Assembly: GCA_016839425.1 (NCBI GenBank)
Contig: JAEOUI010000290.1
Location: forward strand, 1-9,936
DNA length: 9,936 nt
DNA from: Promethearchaeota archaeon
GTDB lineage: Archaea > Asgardarchaeota > Lokiarchaeia > Sigynarchaeales > SOKP01
Direction of reading: 5' to 3'
Below are positions 4,941 through 9,936 of the stretch, in pieces. The translations under genes were made by a program, and so were the position numbers. Positions within the stretch are counted from its first letter, which is position 1; each line of letters opens with the position of its first letter. The notes beneath the pieces were generated by a model. The model was not told where the DNA came from, made no database searches, and worked only from the letters and a program-made list of their open reading frames with translations.

Positions 4941-5945
4941 ATGTTTGATAATGATAATAATGACAATAATGATTTTGGTCACGCTTTACCAGAAGCGCTT
5001 TTTCCGCTTTTTAAATCTGATTTAGAATATAATTTAATTAATTCAGTACTTAGCGAGCGTTTTGACGAAAAAAAAAAAATTTTAGTAATGTATAAATATC
5101 TTGCCTCTCGAAATCTCCCGAAATTCGTTTTATTTTCCGAGCAACTTCCATATGGAATTGTCGTCAAAAGGTTACCTCCAGAAAAAGCATGGAACGAAGT
5201 TTTTGCCAATAAGATTTTATCTAAAATACACAATTACGATTTTGATGTGTTTTATCACGAATCTCTTGGATGTATTAGTGAAAAATATTTACTTGGTTAT
5301 GATTTGCTCAATTTACCGAAAACATTTTTAGATGATGAAAAAATAATTTCCCGTATTTTTTATTGGACAGGAAAATGTGCGTGTGTCGCATACATTTTTG
5401 GCTTGGGAGATCGTGGTCATAACGAAAGAATTTATTGTAAGAATAAAGAGGATATTTATCAATTTTATTCCTTGACAAGAGATTCTGAACCCATAATAAA
5501 TATTGATTACGAGGAATTTCCTTCGAAAAGATTATTTAACATTCCAATAGATATAGACGAAATTGCCTTAGTTTTTTATTCTGTTGTCATACAACTACCT
5601 GATAAATATTTTAATTTTTATGAAAACTGGCTTTCGTATTTTCAAAATGGATTTAAAGATAAATTCAAGAATATTAAAAAAGCTTGGCAAGAAAACCAGT
5701 TTTTTTTTATAACTACTTTAGAAAATCTATTTTCTCTAGCTCCAAGAAAATATTCTAAAAAAATGGAATCGAATATCAAAAATAGAGTTAATTCAATCTC
5801 TTTTGAAAAAATATTTGATAATATTGGTGTTGTAATCGATGCTGCAATTAAAAAATTCAAGATATTTAAGCTTAAAGAAAGAGAAAAGGCTTTATTACGG
5901 GAAAAACGAAGAATGGTTCACTATCATAAGGAAGATCGTTTTTAA
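4941..5945 (+). CDS. PI3/PI4-kinase-like fold protein, possible lipid or protein kinase
   Basis: A 334-aa soluble protein of no annotated type that I recognise outright, but with blocks in the order of a PI3/PI4-kinase catalytic domain. Y-G-I-V-V-K-R (71-77) fits the ATP-lysine strand (Lys76) and N-E-x-x-A-N-K-I-L (85-93) the following helix. Y-L-L-G-Y-D-L (116-122) fits the hinge. G-K-C-A-C-V-A-Y-I-F-G-L-G-D-R (144-158) closely mirrors the C-A-G-Y-x-V-x-T-Y-x-L-G-x-G-D-R block of PI3-kinases, with Asp157 as catalytic aspartate. I-I-N-I-D-Y (185-190) fits the H-I-D-F metal site (Asp189). The Asn expected five residues after Asp157 is Glu162, with Asn161 before it, so metal binding may differ, as in FAM20-type kinases, or activity may be lost. 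The N-terminus is low-complexity Asp/Asn (2-11); the last 30 residues are basic. The ATG is 17 bases after the 59-aa gene; no Shine-Dalgarno site is clear. Confidence 0.55.
   Translation: MFDNDNNDNNDFGHALPEALFPLFKSDLEYNLINSVLSERFDEKKKILVMYKYLASRNLPKFVLFSEQLPYGIVVKRLPPEKAWNEVFANKILSKIHNYDFDVFYHESLGCISEKYLLGYDLLNLPKTFLDDEKIISRIFYWTGKCACVAYIFGLGDRGHNERIYCKNKEDIYQFYSLTRDSEPIINIDYEEFPSKRLFNIPIDIDEIALVFYSVVIQLPDKYFNFYENWLSYFQNGFKDKFKNIKKAWQENQFFFITTLENLFSLAPRKYSKKMESNIKNRVNSISFEKIFDNIGVVIDAAIKKFKIFKLKEREKALLREKRRMVHYHKEDRF
4947..4973 (+). repeat. Short GATAAT-type repeat in the kinase-like gene
   Basis: Imperfect tandem GATAAT/AATGAC units of 6-9 bases code for the N-terminal Asp/Asn stretch (residues 3-11) of the kinase-like protein. 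The stretch keeps the frame and is probably a slippage-prone low-complexity tract. Confidence 0.45.
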
Positions 5946-5952
5946 TTATTTT

Positions 5953-6597
5953 CTATGGATTAATTGCTCTTTTTTCTTGCTCTATCTTTTCCTTTATTGC
6001 GTCCGCTTCTTTCTGCTTGATTTCAATCTGTTTTTCGAGAGCAGAGCATTCTTCAAAAATAATTTCCTTCTTTTTTAACAACTCTTTCAATTTTTCTTCA
6101 GATATCTCTGGTTGATTCAAATTCTCTTCGAGTTTTAATATTTCTTGCTTTTTTATATCGAGATTCTTTTTCAAATCCTTTATATCGTCTTCGCATTGCT
6201 TTAGTTCCAAGAATTCCAATTCGTACTTGTCGACATCAATTAATTCCTCTATTTTTTTAATATATCTCCTGATTGATTTTAATTTTTTATCGACTTCCTC
6301 TTCTTGCTTAAAAAATAAAGCTAAGTTGCTGTCTTCTCCTAATTTAATGATTATGGTTGACATGTCATTAGTTTCAAAAATGAGTTTTTTATAATCTTCT
6401 GCCCCCATACTTAAATGACATATCTCGTACACATTTCTCATTCTCTCGACCGCTTTAGCCAAGTTTTCTCCTAATTTAGGAATGTTAAACTCTTGATCGA
6501 AAGTTGTTTGAAAGATCGTCCCATTGTTGTAAAACATTGCGATGTGGATGATTTCTGGCAAGGCGTTTTTTATTCGATTAATATTTTTGAAGACCAC
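5953..6597 (-). CDS. Roadblock/LC7-like domain protein with C-terminal coiled coil
   Basis: A 214-aa protein. Residues 1-100 read as a Roadblock/LC7 fold: a first helix I-N-R-I-K-N-A-L-P (6-14), strand I-I-H-I-A-M-F (16-22), turn N-N-G-T-I-F-Q (24-30), a long helix L-G-E-N-L-A-K-A-V-E-R-M (42-53), strand L-I-F-E-T (72-76), M-S-T-I-I-I-K-L-G-E-D-S (79-90), and the typical last strand N-L-A-L-F-F (91-96). Residues 100-212 are charged, Pro-poor coiled coil with one break near N-Q-P-E-I (161-165). Roadblock proteins bind or regulate small Ras-like GTPases and form dimers, and they are numerous in Asgard archaea. No GTPase is in the window. Start GTG at 6597 is supported by GGGAG (6604-6608) six bases upstream. 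The gene begins 12 bases after the permease stop, so the two are co-expressed. It converges on the kinase-like gene with a 7-base gap. Confidence 0.7.
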   Translation of the reverse strand: MVFKNINRIKNALPEIIHIAMFYNNGTIFQTTFDQEFNIPKLGENLAKAVERMRNVYEICHLSMGAEDYKKLIFETNDMSTIIIKLGEDSNLALFFKQEEEVDKKLKSIRRYIKKIEELIDVDKYELEFLELKQCEDDIKDLKKNLDIKKQEILKLEENLNQPEISEEKLKELLKKKEIIFEECSALEKQIEIKQKEADAIKEKIEQEKRAINP

Positions 6598-6603
6598 TCT
6601 AAA

Positions 6604-6608
6604 CTCCC
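6604..6608 (-). promoter_or_regulatory. Shine-Dalgarno site of the Roadblock-like gene
   Basis: On the minus strand GGGAG lies six bases before the GTG at 6597 and fills most of the 12-base gap after the permease stop. It fixes the GTG as start, since no ATG is near, and indicates translation as an internal cistron, possibly coupled to the permease. Confidence 0.6.
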
Positions 6609-6609
6609 T

Positions 6610-8037
6610 TTATTTTATAATAATGTTCTTAAATTTATTCGATATATTTTTAATTCTCATACTTAGCATTTTTGGACCTGCTTTGCTTAATAGATATAAA
6701 ATGCCTAAAATACAAGATATAATACTAATGACAATAATTCCAATTAATATATAGAATATTAACAAAAATATTAGAGTCATTACGGTTAATTGATACACGG
6801 TTGTTGTAAACCCAATTTTAAAAAATTGTTTGAAGCTAATTGGTCGCTTGTGCTTCTCAGCGAGATTAACCACCAAGATGTTATCTCCTAAGGGTGTCAA
6901 ATTATCTCCCCAATTTGCACCGATTGCTAGGCTATAAAACTTTTGGTTTCCCATCCCGACGGGCATTTCTCCAATAACGGGAATTAATACTTGGGTAATC
7001 GGAATATTATCGATCATGCTACTTAAAATGGCAGAAATCCAAAGTATAAAAATTAATTGCACGAAGGACCCACCACTAACTAAGGAAAGGAACGATCCTA
7101 ATAATTGCGTGATTCCAAGGATGTCAAAAGCACCAGTAATAACGAAAATACCTAAAAGGTAAAATATTAACTCGAGATCGACCTTCGAAATTACATCTTT
7201 AGGATTTAACCGACTAATTATTACGAGAACAATTGCAACGGTTAAGGCAATCATATCTGGCGTGATGACACTTGACGGAAATAAAATAAACAATACAAAA
7301 ACGACAATAAGCGCACACATGCTTTCGTATAATAGTTTCTTGTTTTGAACAAAGTTCCATACATTAAATTCTCTCAAGATTTTTGCGCTCTCTTCAGGAA
7401 TTCTAAGAGAATTCTTGTAGAGAAACACGAAAAATATAACAGTGAATACGAAGATAATTAGTGAAAAAATACCTACATTGAGAAAAAATTCCAAAAACGA
7501 AATTTTTGCATATGCGGCTATTAATATGTTAGGAATGGAAGAGATTGAAAACATTGTCCCTCCAATATTAACTAATACGGCTTCTGTTAGAATATACGGA
7601 GACGGATCGATGTTTAAGATTCGAGACATCGTGATGGTCAAGGGAATGAGTATTATTACCGTTAAAATATTATTTAGCAGGGCAGATATGAACACGGTTA
7701 TTGTACATAATCCTATTAGTAATGGTATGGGCTTTCCCTTCGAATACTTGATAAACATTATTGAGATGAATTGGAAGAGTCCTGCCTCGTGAGCTACAAT
7801 GACGATTATCATCATTGAAATGATCAATATTAACGAATGGAGGTTGATATATCCGTCTGCTTGCGTGCCAAATAACAGATCCATGATGAGCGTGAAATCT
7901 TTTCCCTCAATTAATATTAAAACGAAATATGTAATAACCGCTCCAAAAAGCGCTGCTATTGCTCTATTTAACTTATCCGTGACAATTAGAATAATGACTC
8001 CAATGAAACAACTAATAACAATAATGGCGCTTAACAT
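6610..8037 (-). CDS. Ion-transporter-superfamily permease (ArsB/NhaD/CitMHS-like)
   Basis: A 475-aa membrane permease with about eleven to thirteen hydrophobic segments. It shows the two-repeat pattern of the ion transporter superfamily (ArsB arsenite, NhaD Na+/H+, P-protein and CitMHS members): D-K-L-N-R-A-I-A-A-L-F-G-A (21-33), S-A-L-L-N-N-I-L-T (118-126), I-G-G-T-M-F-S-I-S-S-I-P-N (158-170), and in repeat two I-D-N-I-P-I-T (342-348) and G-A-N-W-G-D-N-L-T-P-L-G-D-N (373-386). The first G-G-T motif usually ends G-D-P-P-N; here it is S-S-I-P-N, while the second keeps L-G-D-N. Substrate cannot be named: a sodium/proton or anion exchange role is plausible. After the core comes an extra hydrophobic segment (about 426-450) and a basic tail (451-475). 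ATG at 8037 sits about 25 bases from a TATA-like element, so it is probably leaderless. It heads an operon with the Roadblock-like gene. Confidence 0.88.
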   Translation of the reverse strand: MLSAIIVISCFIGVIILIVTDKLNRAIAALFGAVITYFVLILIEGKDFTLIMDLLFGTQADGYINLHSLILIISMMIIVIVAHEAGLFQFISIMFIKYSKGKPIPLLIGLCTITVFISALLNNILTVIILIPLTITMSRILNIDPSPYILTEAVLVNIGGTMFSISSIPNILIAAYAKISFLEFFLNVGIFSLIIFVFTVIFFVFLYKNSLRIPEESAKILREFNVWNFVQNKKLLYESMCALIVVFVLFILFPSSVITPDMIALTVAIVLVIISRLNPKDVISKVDLELIFYLLGIFVITGAFDILGITQLLGSFLSLVSGGSFVQLIFILWISAILSSMIDNIPITQVLIPVIGEMPVGMGNQKFYSLAIGANWGDNLTPLGDNILVVNLAEKHKRPISFKQFFKIGFTTTVYQLTVMTLIFLLIFYILIGIIVISIISCILGILYLLSKAGPKMLSMRIKNISNKFKNIIIK

Positions 8038-8056
8038 TGAAAATTATTAGCTTGGT

Positions 8057-8068
8057 GAGTTTAAGGGT
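8057..8068 (-). promoter_or_regulatory. TATA-like element of the permease-Roadblock operon
   Basis: On the minus strand this reads ACCCTTAAACTC, centred about 25 bases before the ATG at 8037, fitting a leaderless first gene. The core CTTAAACT also occurs before the coiled-coil gene. Confidence 0.33.
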
Positions 8069-8140
8069 CTAATATTTTTGCTTGAATAAATAAATATTGA
8101 TCGGTGTTAAATAGTATTAAAGAACCCAAGTTAAGAGAAT

Positions 8141-8179
8141 ATATAAAGTTGCTTTAAAATCGATTATATCACTTTATAT
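8141..8179 (-). terminator. 9-bp inverted repeat at the corA 3' end, possible terminator
   Basis: ATATAAAGT (8141-8149) and ACTTTATAT (8171-8179) are perfect inverted copies 21 bases apart; one arm covers the last codons and the TAA (8174-8176) of corA. The arm and loop sizes resemble the hsp20 terminator, but no T tract follows on the minus strand, so termination is uncertain. Confidence 0.3.
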
Positions 8180-9253
8180 CCATCTTTTTCTCCTAAAGTA
8201 CAATATCATAAGAAGAGCAATACTAATCATTACAAATATCAAGATAGGATACCCATAAAGAGATGTTAATTCTGGCATGTGTGTAAAATTCATTCCATAA
8301 AATCCTGCTAGAAAGGAAATTGGAATGAAAGTAGTAGATATAATGGTTAAGACTTTCATAACTTCGTTCATTTTATTGCTCACGCTAGATAGATAAATAT
8401 CAAGCATTCCAGATATAATGTCCCGAAAGTTCTCAAATGTGTCGATAATTTGGATTATGTGGTCGTATATATCTCTTAAATAGATTTGAGTAGAAGCTTT
8501 TATAAATGCTTCTTCTCTTTGGAGATTATTTATCACATTTCTTGAAGGCCAGATGGATTTCCTAAGCGTTATTACTTCTCTTTTTAGGGAATGGATTTCT
8601 TGTAAGGTGCTTGTAGTAGGATTTTCTATTAATTCTTCTTCGATCTTGTCTAATTTATTTCCAATCTTTTCTATTATGACAAAATAATTATCGATGATTA
8701 TGTCGATTAATGCGTAAAGTAGGTAATCGTGGTCCATTTTTCGTATTCTGCCTTTTGATTGTTTTAACCTGTCAATGATTGGGAAGAATAGATCGTTTTC
8801 AAACTCTTGAAAGGAAATTACATGATCTTTTCCTAAAATAAAGCTAATTTGTTCCGATTTGATCTTCTTTTCAATTTTATTCCACGAAATTACTTTAAGA
8901 ACTAAAAAAAGATAATCGCCATAATTCTCGATTTTAGGTCGCTGATCGGGATTTATTACATCTTCGAGAAGGAGAGGGTGAAGCTCGAATTGCCTACCGA
9001 GTTCTTCTATTACTTCAATTTGTCCAAGACCTGTTATATTGACCCACCTTACAAGATTATTGTTTTTATCCTTTAAATCTACTCGAAGCTCTTTCAACTC
9101 CTTAATTTCAATGTTCTTATCGTCATAATCTATAATCGTAATCTTCTCTTCTTCGGGCTTTCGCTCTCCCGTGTAAATTAAGGTGCCAGGTGGAAGGCCA
9201 ATTTTTCTATTTCTTTTTTTTAGCAACTTTATACTTTTCCTAAAGATTGACAT
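8174..9253 (-). CDS. corA: CorA-family magnesium/cobalt transport protein
   Basis: A 359-aa pentameric divalent-cation channel of the CorA family, taking up Mg2+ (also Co2+ or Ni2+) across the cytoplasmic membrane. Seen directly: a basic N-terminus with L-P-P-G-T-L-I-Y-T-G (20-29), the cytoplasmic alpha/beta domain containing H-P-L-L-L-E-D-V (92-99) and Q-R-P-K-I-E-N-Y (104-111), a long charged stalk helix (about 180-300), membrane helix 1 (about 300-320) ending in the universal signature Y-G-M-N-F (319-323), the M-P-E-L loop (326-329), helix 2 (333-352) and the basic tail F-R-R-K-R-W-I. The G-M-N is intact, which speaks against a ZntB-type exporter. Length is usual for the family. ATG at 9253 lies about 38 bases from a TATA-like element. 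It has no obvious functional link to the neighbours and is probably transcribed alone. Confidence 0.97.
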   Translation of the reverse strand: MSIFRKSIKLLKKRNRKIGLPPGTLIYTGERKPEEEKITIIDYDDKNIEIKELKELRVDLKDKNNNLVRWVNITGLGQIEVIEELGRQFELHPLLLEDVINPDQRPKIENYGDYLFLVLKVISWNKIEKKIKSEQISFILGKDHVISFQEFENDLFFPIIDRLKQSKGRIRKMDHDYLLYALIDIIIDNYFVIIEKIGNKLDKIEEELIENPTTSTLQEIHSLKREVITLRKSIWPSRNVINNLQREEAFIKASTQIYLRDIYDHIIQIIDTFENFRDIISGMLDIYLSSVSNKMNEVMKVLTIISTTFIPISFLAGFYGMNFTHMPELTSLYGYPILIFVMISIALLMILYFRRKRWI

Positions 9254-9285
9254 TATCTTTTTTCAACAGAAACTCTAATATTATT

Positions 9286-9297
9286 GATATAAATTAT
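9286..9297 (-). promoter_or_regulatory. TATA-like element of corA
   Basis: On the minus strand this reads ATAATTTATATC, centred about 38 bases before the ATG at 9253, predicting a leader of about ten bases. No M-box or other Mg2+ riboswitch fits in so short a leader. Confidence 0.35.
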
Positions 9298-9362
9298 ACT
9301 TTAATATTTTCAATTAGGATTTATTTCTTTCTAATATAATGATTTTAAATAAAAAATTGTTT

Positions 9363-9403
9363 AAAAAAAAATTTTATATAAAAATAAAAAATCTTTTTTA
9401 TTT
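9363..9403 (-). terminator. Palindrome and T9 tract after the ribbon-helix-helix gene
   Basis: A 10-bp inverted repeat with a 2-base centre (9382-9391 and 9394-9403, AAATAAAAAA and its complement) lies about 30 bases after the stop at 9433-9435, and on the minus strand is followed by T-rich sequence with a run of nine T (rc of 9363-9371). Part of the 179-base gap before corA; the rest of that gap is featureless AT-rich sequence apart from the corA promoter. Confidence 0.4.
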
Positions 9404-9432
9404 CATATCTTTTAATTCATTTTCAATCTTCT

Positions 9433-9801
9433 TTAATTCAATGAGAAGTTCTTGTTTCCGTTTTCTTTTTCCTCAGAATATCGCTTCATATCATCCTTGC
9501 TTGTTTTTACGAGAGGGATGATTTTATTTGCATCTCCACCATTAGATATCTTTTTTTCCATTTCTTTTAGCTCCCTTCTTACATCTTTTGTGTGATGACT
9601 GTTCTTAAACTTTGGATCTGTTTTATTTGGAAGGGTTAGTCGGTTGAATTCATCGATTTTACTTCTTATTGAGGACCTAATGAAATCTGATTTGGACTGG
9701 AAGTTTCGCCTTGCATACTTTTCTATAAGTTTACTTTCTTCCTTTGTTACTAAAAATTTTATTTGAATGTTTCTCACATCCACTTCTTTTTTTTTTGCCA
9801 T
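9433..9801 (-). CDS. Ribbon-helix-helix (CopG/MobC-like) DNA-binding protein
   Basis: A 122-aa protein whose first 50 residues form a ribbon-helix-helix unit: strand R-N-I-Q-I-K-F-L-V (10-18), T-K-E-E-S-K-L-I-E-K-Y-A-R-R (19-32) as helix 1, the turn F-Q-S-K-S (34-38), and D-F-I-R-S-S-I-R-S-K-I (39-49) as helix 2. The S-K-S-D-F-I-R block is typical of CopG/MobC-type proteins that bind DNA as dimers through the paired strands. Residues 51-122 are hydrophilic, Lys/Glu/Asn-rich and probably partly disordered, with a short helix D-V-R-R-E-L-K-E-M-E-K-K (73-84). No toxin gene lies beside it, so a simple transcription regulator is likelier than an antitoxin. ATG at 9801 is about 39 bases from a TATA element overlapped by short repeats, which suggests autoregulation. 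Confidence 0.8.
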   Translation of the reverse strand: MAKKKEVDVRNIQIKFLVTKEESKLIEKYARRNFQSKSDFIRSSIRSKIDEFNRLTLPNKTDPKFKNSHHTKDVRRELKEMEKKISNGGDANKIIPLVKTSKDDMKRYSEEKENGNKNFSLN

Positions 9802-9835
9802 TTTAAATCAATTTTTAATAATATTGATATGTCCC

Positions 9836-9844
9836 TAATATATA
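9836..9844 (-). promoter_or_regulatory. TATA-like element of the ribbon-helix-helix gene
   Basis: On the minus strand this reads TATATATTA, centred about 39 bases before the ATG at 9801, predicting a leader of about 13 bases. An ATCAAT/ATTGAT inverted repeat (9807-9812 and 9823-9828) spans the predicted transcription start. Confidence 0.35.
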
Positions 9845-9859
9845 CATAAAATGTACATA
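9843..9859. promoter_or_regulatory. Candidate operator: TACATA repeats spaced one helical turn
   Basis: TACATA occurs at 9843-9848 and 9854-9859, exactly 11 bp apart, and the second copy overlaps the perfect palindrome ATGTACAT (9851-9858). The left copy touches the TATA element of the ribbon-helix-helix gene, so bound protein could block the promoter. Such proteins bind short repeats as dimers. The rest of the gap up to 9936 is AT-rich; an ATG at 9915 with an open frame to the window end could be the start of a divergent gene, but too little is visible. Confidence 0.3.
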
Positions 9860-9936
9860 CTTAAACTTTCGCAATATTAACTCCTAAAGAAATCATAGAA
9901 TTAAGTTTTAAATAATGATTAAAAATACTAAAAAAG

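Noticed and set aside
5839..6078. Plus-strand frame crossing the end of the kinase-like gene and the Roadblock gene end.
   Set aside because: It spans two convergent genes, is Phe/Leu-rich from antisense coiled-coil codons and lacks start signals.
7442..7792. 116-codon frame antisense to the permease.
   Set aside because: The permease motifs prove the minus strand; this frame has no motif, promoter or ribosome binding site.
9339..9521. 60-codon plus-strand frame in the gap before corA.
   Set aside because: It is low-complexity Lys/Phe sequence, overlaps the ribbon-helix-helix gene antisense and has no signals of its own.
9915..9936. ATG with an open frame to the window end, possibly a divergent gene.
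   Set aside because: Only seven codons are visible, all Lys/Asn/Thr/Ile of the kind AT-rich sequence gives by chance.

Overview
The window looks like a piece of an AT-rich archaeal chromosome. The support is archaeal-style TATA elements that sit 24 to 39 bases before start codons, many very short or absent leaders, and a typical archaeal gene set (CorA, Hsp20 with a C-terminal I-x-I, YbhB-type PEBP). A Roadblock/LC7-like protein, a PI3/PI4-kinase-like protein and coiled-coil proteins make an Asgard-type archaeon my best guess; this is inference, since no rRNA or other marker is present. No tRNA, rRNA, CRISPR array, insertion sequence or tRNA-associated attachment site was seen.

Layout. A protein gene cut by the left edge ends at 494 and converges on a PfkB-family sugar or nucleoside kinase (508-1530, minus). 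Across a divergent promoter region lies a coiled-coil protein (1677-2312, plus). A 201-base gap follows, holding a hairpin terminator and a G+C-rich island that can fold into hairpins (2388-2465). Next come a four-helix membrane protein (2514-3023), a PEBP/YbhB protein (3114-3542) and Hsp20 (3739-4302), each with its own promoter, and for the last two a hairpin plus T-tract terminator. A plus-strand cluster follows: a 63-aa Sm/Hfq-like protein (4476-4667), a 59-aa charge-polarised protein (4744-4923) and a 334-aa protein with PI3/PI4-kinase-like motifs (4941-5945).

The rest reads on the minus strand. A Roadblock/LC7-like coiled-coil protein (5953-6597) lies 12 bases downstream of an ion-transporter-superfamily permease (6610-8037), so the two form an operon. 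CorA (8174-9253) and a ribbon-helix-helix DNA-binding protein (9433-9801) each have their own promoter.

The most interesting parts are the kinase-like protein with its small partner gene, the permease-Roadblock pair, the unexplained structured island at 2388-2465, and a short leaderless reading frame overlapping the Hsp20 start. Initiation signals fall into two groups. Genes directly after a promoter are mostly leaderless or nearly so, while Hsp20, the 59-aa gene and the Roadblock gene have a purine-rich Shine-Dalgarno-like element.
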